Positions 31,491 to 39,827 of a stretch of 64,000 nt of DNA are shown piece by piece. The position numbers and the translations under genes are program-made. Every line of letters begins with the position of its first letter. Positions within the stretch are counted from its first letter, which is position 1. Location of the stretch: assembly GCF_039542055.1 (NCBI RefSeq), contig NZ_BAABHK010000021.1:1-64000 (forward strand). Direction: 5' to 3'. Source of the stretch: Actinoallomurus vinaceus (GTDB lineage Bacteria; Actinomycetota; Actinomycetes; Streptosporangiales; Streptosporangiaceae). The notes below the pieces were generated by a model that searched no databases, had not been told where the DNA came from, and saw only the letters and a program-made list of their open reading frames with translations.

Positions 31491-34299
31491 TGCCGTTCCC
31501 CGTGAAGAAGCGCTCGACGACCTGCTTGGCGGCCGTTCCCTGGTCGTATTCGCCGAACCTCTCGACGAAGGCGCGGCGCTGCTTGGCGTACGTGTCGCGG
31601 TCGAGGTCGCGCAGCGCCGCGAACAGCTCGTCGGGCTCGGCGACCACGGGGCCGGGCGCGTGCTCCTTGAGGTCGAAGTACGCGCCGCGGGAGCGTACGT
31701 AGTCGTCGAGGTCCGGCGCGAAGAACACCATCGGCCGGTCGAGCAGCGCGTAGTCGAACATGATCGACGAATAGTCCGTGATCAGCGTGTCCGTGAGCAG
31801 CAGCAGCGAGGTGACGTCGTCGACGTCCATGACGTTGCGGACGGTGCCGCTCAGGCTGGGCGGCACGACGACGGTGTTCAGGTAGTGCGGCCGGACGAGG
31901 AGGATGTGGGTCTCGCCGAGCTCGTGGGCGAAGCGTTCGAGGTCGAACGGCATCTCCAGGCGCTTCTCGGGCCTGCCCTTGTCGTCGGTGCGGAAGGTCG
32001 GGGCGTACAGGACGACCTTGCGTCCGTCCGTGAGCTTGAGCTTCTTGCGCAGCGCGGTGGCGTCTCCGCGGTTGACGAGGGCGTCGTTGCGGGGGTAGCC
32101 GCTGCGGATGAGCTCGGCGCGGACCCCGAGGCCCTTGACGAGGGTGTGGGCGTCCTGCTCGGTGCGGACCAGGAAGTGGTCGAAACGGTCCACCATCTCC
32201 TGCAGGCGGGCCCGCTGCGCGCGGGTGCCGCGCTTGGTCTCCGGCGCGTCGACGCCCATGAGCTTGTACGCCGAGCCGTGCCAGGTCTGGATGTATGTGG
32301 TCTGCGGGCGTTTGACGGCCTCGCGCGGGAAGCCTTGGTTGTCGACCCAGTAGCGGGCCCGGGCCAGGGCGAGGTAGTACGACCAGGAGCCGCGGCGCAC
32401 GAGCTTGGCGTCCTTCGGGTAGCCGGCCGAGCTGCCGGCGTACGACCAGATCGCGGTGTACTTGGCGCCGGACTTGCGCAGCTCCTCGTAGATGTACTTC
32501 GGGTTGTCGGAGTACTGCTTGCCAAGGTGGCTCTCGAAGACGACGGTGTTCCGGCGGATCGGCAGGCGGACGAAGACCTTGTTGTAGACCGACATCTTGG
32601 TGCTGCGGCGGGTGAAGACGTCGCGCAGCGCCTTCTCGCTCCGCAGCAGGCCGACCCACCAGCGCCGCCCGCGCCCGCTGGAGGTGAACCCGCGCAGGGC
32701 GGTGAGGAACGCGCGGGCGATCCGTCCGTGGGCGACGAGCCGGAACGACATCTCGCCGTTCTCCGGGACGTACGCCTCGAGGTGGTCGCCGGCCAGGCGC
32801 GTCAGGCGCGGCCGTACGGGAAGGGCGATGTCGTCCATGGCGTGGTCGGCGAAGAGCCGGATGATGAGCTCCTCGTCGCCGGCGGTGAGCCGCAGCCGCA
32901 GGCCCCAGCTCTGGTCGACGAAGCCGAGCGGCCGGATGTCGCGCTGGGGCCGGACGTCGGCGTCCCAGTGGATGCGGCCGCCGGTGTGGGTGACCGACGC
33001 GGGCACGGAGAAGAACCGGCCCTTGCGGCTGCGGTCGCGGATCTCCAGGCGGGCCGTGAGCTTCGCGTCGGCGGCGATCCGGCCGAGCGGGTTCACGATG
33101 TCGCCGGTCAGCCGGTACGTCGCACCGGTGCGCTCGATGCCGGTGAGGGAGCCGCCGGGGTTGAGGCTCTTGAGCGGCAGGGAGTGGATGCCGAGGTCGG
33201 TGACGTCGAGGACACGGCGGCCGTCCTCGGTGTCGAGGTGGTCGGCCGACCAGTAGATGCGGCCGTCCTGCTCGACGAGCGGGGCGGTCAGCCGGGGCTT
33301 GGCGCCCTTGCGGGGCACGTAGTCGGCCGCCGAGACGGCGCCCTCGATGTCCCCGTTCATGATCATGAAGCCGATGATGGCCTGCAGCTCGTGGGCCTCC
33401 TCGAACGCGCGGGGGTCGAGGCTGCTCATGTAGTCGCGGGCCAGGTCGACGAACGCCTCGCGGTACTCCGTGCTGCGGCTGCGCAGGCCGCGGATGTACA
33501 GCAGCAGGTCGTGGTTGAGGAACTTGATGTCCTTGCGGAGCTTCAGGTCGTCGGCGCCGTACCGGGCGTACACCGCGTCGATACGACGGAAGATCTGCAG
33601 CCGGTCGGCGAAGTTGCGGACCTCGGAGCGCTGGTTGGTGATGGAGAGGGTGACGGCGTTCTCGTAGGTCATCCAGTTGTAGACCCGGTGCGGGATGATC
33701 GCGATCTTCCGCGCGGCGAGGTACGCCTGCGTGCTGAACAGCAGGTCCTCGTAGTGCAGCCGCTCGACGAACCGCAGGCCCTCGCGGTCGAGGAAGTCCC
33801 GCCGGTACAGCTTGTTCGTGGACAGCGTGTCGTACAGCAGCTCCGGCCGCTCCCGCACGGAGGAGTAGACGGCCCGGTCGCGGTACACGCCGCGGTACCA
33901 GGCGCGCTCCTCGCCCTTGTCGGGGAACACCCGCCAGCAGCATCCCGACACCAGCTCCGCGCCGGTCTGCTCCGCCGTGGCGACCATGTTCCGGCAGGCG
34001 TGCCGATCGAGGGTGTCGTCGCTGTCGAGGAACATCAGGTACGTGCCGCGCGCCACCTCGATGCCGTCGTTGCGCGGCTGCCCGCAGCCTCCGGAGTTGT
34101 CCTTCCGATGCACGACGCGGACCCGATGCGGGTTCGCCGCCACCAGCGAATCGGCGACCTGGGCGGTCGCGTCGGTGCTGGCGTCATTGACGATCACACA
34201 CTCGACGTCGCGATGCGATTGGTCGAGCACGGACCGCACGGCGGTTGGCAGGCGATCGGCGTCGTTGTAGACGATCACGATCACACTGACGTCTGTCAT
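31483..34299 (-). CDS. Bifunctional GT2 glycosyltransferase / TagF-like CDP-glycerol (polyol) phosphotransferase
   Basis: 938 residues; ATG at 34299 with GAGGGG 9 bases upstream. Residues 1-230 are a GT2 domain (SVIVIVYNDADRLPTAV, VNDASTDAT, MFLDSDDTLD). Residues 330-540 are a beta-rich linker. Residues 560-930 form a Glyphos_transf domain: VVFESHLGKQYSDNPKYIYEEL, QTWHGSAYKLMG with the catalytic His, RSGYPRNDAL, APTFR, LLVRPH, and TDYSSIMFDYALLDRP. Such fusions polymerise polyol-phosphate wall teichoic acids in actinomycetes. It shares an operon with a GT4 enzyme. LCP proteins encoded 2-8 kb away could attach the product to peptidoglycan. Confidence 0.9.
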   Translation of the reverse strand: MTDVSVIVIVYNDADRLPTAVRSVLDQSHRDVECVIVNDASTDATAQVADSLVAANPHRVRVVHRKDNSGGCGQPRNDGIEVARGTYLMFLDSDDTLDRHACRNMVATAEQTGAELVSGCCWRVFPDKGEERAWYRGVYRDRAVYSSVRERPELLYDTLSTNKLYRRDFLDREGLRFVERLHYEDLLFSTQAYLAARKIAIIPHRVYNWMTYENAVTLSITNQRSEVRNFADRLQIFRRIDAVYARYGADDLKLRKDIKFLNHDLLLYIRGLRSRSTEYREAFVDLARDYMSSLDPRAFEEAHELQAIIGFMIMNGDIEGAVSAADYVPRKGAKPRLTAPLVEQDGRIYWSADHLDTEDGRRVLDVTDLGIHSLPLKSLNPGGSLTGIERTGATYRLTGDIVNPLGRIAADAKLTARLEIRDRSRKGRFFSVPASVTHTGGRIHWDADVRPQRDIRPLGFVDQSWGLRLRLTAGDEELIIRLFADHAMDDIALPVRPRLTRLAGDHLEAYVPENGEMSFRLVAHGRIARAFLTALRGFTSSGRGRRWWVGLLRSEKALRDVFTRRSTKMSVYNKVFVRLPIRRNTVVFESHLGKQYSDNPKYIYEELRKSGAKYTAIWSYAGSSAGYPKDAKLVRRGSWSYYLALARARYWVDNQGFPREAVKRPQTTYIQTWHGSAYKLMGVDAPETKRGTRAQRARLQEMVDRFDHFLVRTEQDAHTLVKGLGVRAELIRSGYPRNDALVNRGDATALRKKLKLTDGRKVVLYAPTFRTDDKGRPEKRLEMPFDLERFAHELGETHILLVRPHYLNTVVVPPSLSGTVRNVMDVDDVTSLLLLTDTLITDYSSIMFDYALLDRPMVFFAPDLDDYVRSRGAYFDLKEHAPGPVVAEPDELFAALRDLDRDTYAKQRRAFVERFGEYDQGTAAKQVVERFFTGNGNG

Positions 34300-34390
34300 G
34301 CTGCAGAACCCCTCGGCTGCTTTCGGGTGAAACGAACACTTCTTTGCGTCAACCCTCGACCACCTTGGAGGGTTCCTTAGGATCAGGGGT

Positions 34391-35080
34391 GTGACGCGGG
34401 AACGCATCCTGGTGGTTGAGGACGACGCCATCATCGGGTCCGAATTGCTGAAGGCATTGTCCGCCAGTGGATACGAGGCAGGCCTCGCCACGACCGGAGC
34501 AGCGGCGTTGGCCGACGTACGCGCGCATCCGCCGGATCTTATCCTGCTCGATCTCGGCCTGCCGGACATCGAGGGCGTGGAGTTGTGCCGGCGGCTGCGG
34601 GCGGAGCTCCCCCTCACCGTCATCGTCGTGCTGACGGCGCGGACCGAGGAGTTCGAGGTGGTCGTCGCGCTGGACGCCGGCGCCGACGACTACCTGACGA
34701 AGCCGTTCCGGCTGACCGAGCTCGTCGCACGGATCCGCGCCCACCTGCGCCGCCGGGCCGCCGAGCCGGGCGACCGGGTGATCACGGTGGGCCGGCTGCG
34801 CCTGGACCTGCCGGCGCGCCGGGTGCAGATCGACGACACCGAGGTGCCGCTGCGCCCGAAGGAGTTCGACCTGCTGGCCGCGCTCGTGACCCGGGCCGGC
34901 GAGGTCGTGAGCCGCGAGCAGCTCATGGACGAGGTCTGGGACGAGAACTGGTTCGGCCCGACCAAGACCCTCGACGTGCACGTGTCGACGCTGCGCCGCA
35001 AGCTGGGCCCGTACGGGCAGATCACGACGCTGCGCGGGCGCGGGTACCGGTACGAGCGCGACGCGGTGGCGGAGGTGTGA
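34391..35080 (+). CDS. OmpR/PhoB-family response regulator
   Basis: 229 residues; GTG at 34391. Receiver domain with acidic pair VVEDDAI, phospho-acceptor Asp54 in LILLDLGLPD, and LTKPFR lysine. Winged-helix DNA-binding C-terminus (residues 130-225): VPLRPKEFDLLAALVTRAGEVVSREQLMDEVW, recognition helix TLDVHVSTLRRKLG, and wing RGRGYRYE. It is convergent with the histidine kinase gene and divergent from the GT2-TagF gene, so both could lie in its regulon. Confidence 0.92.
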   Translation: MTRERILVVEDDAIIGSELLKALSASGYEAGLATTGAAALADVRAHPPDLILLDLGLPDIEGVELCRRLRAELPLTVIVVLTARTEEFEVVVALDAGADDYLTKPFRLTELVARIRAHLRRRAAEPGDRVITVGRLRLDLPARRVQIDDTEVPLRPKEFDLLAALVTRAGEVVSREQLMDEVWDENWFGPTKTLDVHVSTLRRKLGPYGQITTLRGRGYRYERDAVAEV

Positions 35081-35097
35081 GTGACAGGGCATCGAGA

Positions 35098-36375
35098 TCA
35101 ACCGGCGCCACGATAGTCGCTCGTCGGCAGTAGCAGGCTGAAGACCGGGGGTGAGGGGCGCCGCAGCACCAGGCGTCCGCCCTCGGCCTCGGCGAGCGAG
35201 CGCGCCAGGGCGAGGCCGAGGCCGTGCCCGTCCGACGGGCCGCGGAAGACGTCGTAGCCGTCGAGGACCCCCGGGCCCTCGTCGCCGACCTCGATCGCGA
35301 GGCCCTGGCCGACGTCGACCGCGGACACGGTGATGGGCGGCTTGCCGTGGGTGACCGCGTTGTCGACGAGGACGTTCAGGATCTGGCGCACGCCCGACAG
35401 CGACGCCCGTACCTCGGGCAGGCCGTCCTCGATCCGCACGGTGACGTCCGTGCGGGCGCGGACCTCTGCCAGCAGCGTCGGGACGTCGAGCACTCCCCGG
35501 TCGGCCGAGCTGCCCCGGGAGAGGCGCACGAGGTCGTCGATGATCTCCTGGAGGTGCTCGCCGCGCTCCAGGGCGGTACGGATGACCGCGCGCGGGTCGC
35601 CCCCCGCCAGGCCGGATTCCAGCCCCAGGAGGAGCCCCGTCAGCGGGGTGCGGAGCTGGTGGGACACGTGCGCACTGAACGCGCGCTCGCGCTCGAGCAG
35701 GTCGCCGAGGCGCCGGGCGGTCGCCTCCAGCGCGCGGCTCGCGGCGTCCGCCTCGCGGACGCCGACGGACCGCGCGCGGATGCTGAAGTCGCCGCTGCCG
35801 AGCGCCTGCGCGTCCCGGGTGAGCCGTTCGAGCGGCGCGGCGAGCCGGCCCGCCTGCCGCCGCGCCACCACGGCGGCGAGCCCGATGACGAGGACCGCGA
35901 GTGCAACCATGAGCAGCCAGGCCTTCTCGACGCGCCCGGTGATGTGCTTGTACGGCGTCGCGACCCGGATCACCGCCACGATGGTCTCGTCGGAGGGCAC
36001 GGGGGCGGAGACGGCCAGGAAGCCGTTCTCCACGGCCTCGTGCACCCGCCCGTCCCCGGCGGCGCCCGCGACCGGTGAGTTCCGGGGGCCGCGGCCGGTG
36101 ACCCGGTCGCCGTTGAGGTCGTAGATGCCCACGCTCAGGTGCCGCGACATGCCCGTGGGCAGCGGCACCGGCTTCGGGTGGCGCGCGATGTTGTCGGGCA
36201 CCGCCGCCGAGATCCGGGTCGCGTCGCGTTCGAGCGACACGATCGCGTCGTCCCGATACAACCGCTGCAACGCGATCGCCAGCGGGATCGCGAAGAGCAC
36301 GACCGCGAGGGCGGCCACGCCGACGATCGCCACGAGCACGCGCCGGCGCAGCGGAGGGATACCGGTCATCAGCAC
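35098..36375 (-). CDS. Sensor histidine kinase, cognate of the adjacent response regulator
   Basis: 425 residues; GTG at 36375 with GGGAGG 6 bases upstream. Two membrane helices (VLVAIVGVAALAVVLFAIPLAIAL and AWLLMVALAVLVIGLAAVVA) bracket an extracytoplasmic sensor of about 120 residues with a GIYDLNGDRV strand typical of small PAS-like/CHASE-type folds. HAMP-like linker (AAPLERLTRDAQALGSGDFS), H-box AHVSHQLRTPLTG, N-box NVLVDNAVTHG, and G boxes EVGDEGPGV and DGHGLGLALARSL. Gene order is convergent with the regulator, unusual for a pair that normally shares an operon. Confidence 0.92.
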   Translation of the reverse strand: MLMTGIPPLRRRVLVAIVGVAALAVVLFAIPLAIALQRLYRDDAIVSLERDATRISAAVPDNIARHPKPVPLPTGMSRHLSVGIYDLNGDRVTGRGPRNSPVAGAAGDGRVHEAVENGFLAVSAPVPSDETIVAVIRVATPYKHITGRVEKAWLLMVALAVLVIGLAAVVARRQAGRLAAPLERLTRDAQALGSGDFSIRARSVGVREADAASRALEATARRLGDLLERERAFSAHVSHQLRTPLTGLLLGLESGLAGGDPRAVIRTALERGEHLQEIIDDLVRLSRGSSADRGVLDVPTLLAEVRARTDVTVRIEDGLPEVRASLSGVRQILNVLVDNAVTHGKPPITVSAVDVGQGLAIEVGDEGPGVLDGYDVFRGPSDGHGLGLALARSLAEAEGGRLVLRRPSPPVFSLLLPTSDYRGAG

Positions 36376-36427
36376 ATTCTGCCTCCCGGATCGTCGTGCC
36401 CCGGACCGCCGCGCCTGGACCGCCGTG

Positions 36428-36452
36428 CCCCGGCCGCCAGGCGGCCGGGGCT
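36428..36452 (-). terminator. Terminator hairpin after LCP gene 1
   Basis: gccccggccgcc (36428-36439) pairs perfectly with ggcggccggggc (36441-36452), 18 bases beyond the LCP1 stop on the minus strand. It isolates the LCP array from the histidine kinase gene downstream. Confidence 0.75.
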
Positions 36453-36469
36453 CCGCTGCGAGGAGCGGC

Positions 36470-37966
36470 TCAGCCGCAGACGTTCTTCAGCGAGACCGAT
36501 CCGCCGGAACCACTGGAAGCGGTGGGGCTCGCCGTCACGCCGGTCTTGACCTTCTTCTTGTGCTTCTTGACGGTCGTGGTCGGGCTCGGGCTTGGCTTGT
36601 GCGGGTTCTCGCTGTCGGCGATGCTCTTGGTGGTCAGCTGGCGCATGAGCGCGACGTTCGGGGAGACCGGGTCGAAGCCCTGCATCTTCCACGGGTTGAA
36701 GGCGAGGCTGGTGATGTCGCTACCGCCCTTGACGGTGCCGGACAGCTTGATCAGCGGGGGCAGGAGCGTCGAGGGCAGGTTGGTGTAGATGGTGTTCGTC
36801 GCGGCCTTCGCGAGCTTCTCGAAGTGCGTGACGACCTTCTGCGGGTCGGCCTGGTCGGCGATGTCCTTCATCAGGCACTTCTGCCGGTCCATCCGGTGGA
36901 AGTCGTCGTCGGCGTCGCGGGACCGGCCGTACCAGAGGGCCTTCTCGCCGTTCAGATGCTGGGTGCCGGCATGGAGCCAGCCGGTCGGCGGCTTGGTGTA
37001 GTGGCCGTTGACCATCTCACCGCCGATGGGCAGCGCCTTCTCGATGTGAACCTTGACGCCGCCCATGGCGTTGACGATGTCCTTGAAGCCGTCGAGGTTG
37101 ACCAGCACGTAGTAGTTGATCTTCATGCCGATGAGGTTGCCGATCACCTCTTCGAGCAGGTGCGAGCCCCGCTGCCCCTGCTTGAATCCGGGGACGAGGC
37201 TGGGGTTCTTCTCGCCGCTCAGGTAGACCGAGTTGAGCATCCCGTCGTACCCGAGGGTGGCGTTGACCGGCCGGTAGCCGTTGGGCCAGATGGAGCGCAA
37301 CCTGGCAGGCATCTGGAAGTACTGCAGGTTGCGGGGCAGGCTGATCAGCACGGTGTTGCCGGTCTTGGTGTCGATGCTGGCGACCGTCATGCTGTCGGTA
37401 CGGATGCCCTTGCGGTCCTTACCCCCGTCACCGCCCATCAGCAGGACGTTGAACCGCGGCATGTTCTTCCACGGATCGGCCGCGTCGATCTTCGGGCCGG
37501 TGTGGTCGTCGCCGGGGAAGATCTTCGACAGGGTGTCCCGCAGCACGTACGTCGTGTTGGCCGCGTACACGAACGGCGTGCAGATCAACACCGACAACAC
37601 CACGACCAGCGTCGTCGACGCCACCCGCATCGCCGCCGGCAGCCCCGGCGGCCGCACCACCTGGTACGACCAGATCACGATCGCGGCCCAGGTCACCGCC
37701 AGCGCGAGAATCGCGGCGATGATGACGTTCAGCCACGTGTTCTGGACGACGAGCTGTTTCATCGTGTCCTGGAACGCCAGCACGAGCGTCGCCGAACCGG
37801 CCACGAGCAGTGCGAGCACAGCCATCAGGGTGAACCCGACGGCCCTGCGACCCGCCGCCACATGAGCCACGCCCCACACGACCGCGGACGCGAGCGTCAA
37901 CCCCAGTGCCCGCCATAGACCGACGATCGGAATGGGCCGACGCCCCGCCGCCTGACCACCTGCCAT
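36470..37966 (-). CDS. LCP (LytR-CpsA-Psr) family protein 1
   Basis: 498 residues; ATG at 37966 with AGGAGAG 4 bases upstream. Four hydrophobic N-terminal segments (unusual; classic LCPs have one) and then the extracytoplasmic LCP domain: FNVLLMGGDGGKDRKGIRTDSMTV with the conserved Asp/Arg cluster, VLISLPRNLQYFQMP, and GGVKVHIEKALP, RSRDADDDFHRMDRQKCLM. The final segment is a low-complexity Lys/Pro/Ser tail ending VSLKNVCG. LCP enzymes transfer undecaprenyl-linked wall polymers to peptidoglycan. Paralog of the next two genes; long stretches are identical at DNA level with LCP2. Confidence 0.9.
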   Translation of the reverse strand: MAGGQAAGRRPIPIVGLWRALGLTLASAVVWGVAHVAAGRRAVGFTLMAVLALLVAGSATLVLAFQDTMKQLVVQNTWLNVIIAAILALAVTWAAIVIWSYQVVRPPGLPAAMRVASTTLVVVLSVLICTPFVYAANTTYVLRDTLSKIFPGDDHTGPKIDAADPWKNMPRFNVLLMGGDGGKDRKGIRTDSMTVASIDTKTGNTVLISLPRNLQYFQMPARLRSIWPNGYRPVNATLGYDGMLNSVYLSGEKNPSLVPGFKQGQRGSHLLEEVIGNLIGMKINYYVLVNLDGFKDIVNAMGGVKVHIEKALPIGGEMVNGHYTKPPTGWLHAGTQHLNGEKALWYGRSRDADDDFHRMDRQKCLMKDIADQADPQKVVTHFEKLAKAATNTIYTNLPSTLLPPLIKLSGTVKGGSDITSLAFNPWKMQGFDPVSPNVALMRQLTTKSIADSENPHKPSPSPTTTVKKHKKKVKTGVTASPTASSGSGGSVSLKNVCG

Positions 37967-37988
37967 GCGCTCTCCTGATCCTCTGGTC

Positions 37989-38015
37989 GCGGGCGTCGCT
38001 CATCACGACGCCCGC
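37989..38015 (-). promoter_or_regulatory. Leader hairpin upstream of LCP1
   Basis: gcgggcgtcg (37989-37998) pairs perfectly with cgacgcccgc (38006-38015) around a 7-base loop. It lies between the LCP2 stop and the LCP1 start, 22 bases before the ATG. It may attenuate read-through from LCP2 or shape the leader. Confidence 0.5.
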
Positions 38016-38079
38016 TCCGCGTCAACCGCCCGGCGGACCGGTGATTCCGGTCGGCCGGACGTCCGCGGTGAGGACCGGC

Positions 38080-39573
38080 TCAGCCGCAGACGTTCTTCAG
38101 CGAGACCGCGCCGCCCGAACTCGGGGAGGCGGTCGTCGACCCGCTGGGTTTGACGCTCGGCGACTTCTTTTTGTTCTTCTTTTTCGCAGTCGCGCTTGCC
38201 GTCGGGCTGGACGGGGTCTGCTGCGGGTTGTCGCTTTCGGCGATCGCCTTGGCCGCCGCGGCCCGCATGATCGGCACGTTCGGCTGGTAGACGTGGAAGC
38301 CGACGATCTTGTCCGGGTTGTAGGCGAGGCTGTGGATGTCGGCGCCGTGTTTCACGGTGCCGGACAGCTTCACGAGCGCCGGGAGCAACGCCGACGGGAT
38401 GTTCGTCGAGATCGTGTTGGTCGCGGCCTTGGCCAGCTTCTCGAAGTGCGTGACGACCTTCTGCGGGTCGGCCTGGTCGGCGATGTCCTTCATCAGGCAC
38501 TTCTGCCGGTCCATGCGGTGGAAGTCGTCGTCGGCGTGGCGGCTGCGGCCGTACCAGAGTGCCTGCTCGCCGCTGAGGTGATGGGTGCCGGGGTAGAGGT
38601 AGCCGGACGGCGGGATGCCCCGCTCCGGCTCGCCGCCGATCGGCAGCTTCTTCTCGATGTGGACCGTTACACCGCCCATGGCGTTGACGATGTCCTTGAA
38701 CCCGCCGAGGTTGACCAGCACGTAGTAGTTGATCTTGATGTTGAGGAGGTAGCCGATCACCTCTTCGAGGAGGTGCGGTCCGCGCTGGGTCGCCTTCTTG
38801 TACTTCGGCAGCAGGTCCGGGTGCCGCTGCGCCTCGATGTACAGCTCGTTGAGCAGGCCCTGGTCGCCGGGGTCGCCGGTGTAGCCCTGCGGCCACCGCG
38901 ACCGCAGCCGGGGCGGAAGCTGGAACTTCTGCAACTGCCGCGGCAGGCTCATCAGGACCGTGTCCCCGGTCTTGGTGTTGATGCTGGCGACCGTCATGCT
39001 GTCGGTGCGGATGCCGGTGCGGTCCTTTCCGCCGTCACCGCCCAGCAGCAGCACGTTGACGCGCGGCATGTTCTTCCACGGGTTGGCCGCGTCGACCTGC
39101 TGGCCCGAGTTGTCGTCGCCAGGGAAGATCTTCGACAGGGTGTCCCGCAGCACGTAGGTGGTGTTCGCCGCGTACACGAACGGCGTGCAGATCAACAGCG
39201 ACATCACCACGACCAGCGTCGTCGACGCGATGCGCATCGCCGTCGGCAGCCCCGGCGGCCGCACCACCTGGTACGACCGGATGACGATGGACGCCCACGC
39301 GAGCGCCAGCGCCAGGATCGCCACCGTGATGACGTTCAGCCAGACGCCCTGGACGGCGATCTGCTTCAGCTTCTCCTGGAACGCCAGCGCCGCCGTCGCG
39401 GACCCGCCCAGCAGCAGCACCAGCACGCCCATCAAGGTGAAACCCGTGGCCCGGCGGCCCGCCGCCACGTGCGCCACACCCCACACGACCGCCGAGGCGA
39501 GCGTCAGCCCCAGCGCGCGCCACAGACCGGCGACCGGAATCGGCTCACGCTCCCAACCCTGACGCCGTGCCAT
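38080..39573 (-). CDS. LCP family protein 2
   Basis: 497 residues; ATG at 39573 with AGGAG upstream in the same context as LCP1 (ggatcaggaga). Same architecture: four N-terminal membrane segments, LCP domain with VNVLLLGGDGGKDRTGIRTDS and MSLPRQLQKFQLP, and the closing tail VSLKNVCG. An 80-base run (38435-38514) is identical to LCP1 (36813-36892), whereas flanking segments diverge, suggesting gene conversion. Probable wall-polymer ligase acting with the TagF-like operon. Confidence 0.9.
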   Translation of the reverse strand: MARRQGWEREPIPVAGLWRALGLTLASAVVWGVAHVAAGRRATGFTLMGVLVLLLGGSATAALAFQEKLKQIAVQGVWLNVITVAILALALAWASIVIRSYQVVRPPGLPTAMRIASTTLVVVMSLLICTPFVYAANTTYVLRDTLSKIFPGDDNSGQQVDAANPWKNMPRVNVLLLGGDGGKDRTGIRTDSMTVASINTKTGDTVLMSLPRQLQKFQLPPRLRSRWPQGYTGDPGDQGLLNELYIEAQRHPDLLPKYKKATQRGPHLLEEVIGYLLNIKINYYVLVNLGGFKDIVNAMGGVTVHIEKKLPIGGEPERGIPPSGYLYPGTHHLSGEQALWYGRSRHADDDFHRMDRQKCLMKDIADQADPQKVVTHFEKLAKAATNTISTNIPSALLPALVKLSGTVKHGADIHSLAYNPDKIVGFHVYQPNVPIMRAAAAKAIAESDNPQQTPSSPTASATAKKKNKKKSPSVKPSGSTTASPSSGGAVSLKNVCG

Positions 39574-39613
39574 GAAGTCTCCTGATCCTCTGCTCGCGAG
39601 CGCAGCTCACTGC

Positions 39614-39642
39614 GGCCGCATCCCCCTCGGGGACGTGCGGCC
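39614..39642 (-). promoter_or_regulatory. Leader hairpin upstream of LCP2
   Basis: ggccgcatcccc (39614-39625), loop ctc, gggga (39629-39633), two-base bulge cg, tgcggcc (39636-39642). A strong imperfect stem 41 bases upstream of the LCP2 ATG. Its counterpart before LCP1 has a different sequence but similar placement. Confidence 0.5.
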
Positions 39643-39827
39643 CCGTCGATCGGTTTGCAAAGTGATTGAATATACGCGGTAAGTGACCATTGGCGTTGAC
39701 TGGTGGATCCTACCCGACGCATGACCCCCACCTGGCCCGATAGCAAGGTAAGGCACGCTGGCCCCGCTTATCGCGCCAATCGGTAAAAATTCACGAAGGC
39801 CCGCGCGAATGGCTGTATATGCGGCCT

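Noticed and set aside
31360..34380. A 1006-codon plus-strand open frame opposite the GT2-TagF gene
   Set aside because: Mirror of the coding strand in high-GC DNA; the opposing frame has clear catalytic motifs on the minus strand.
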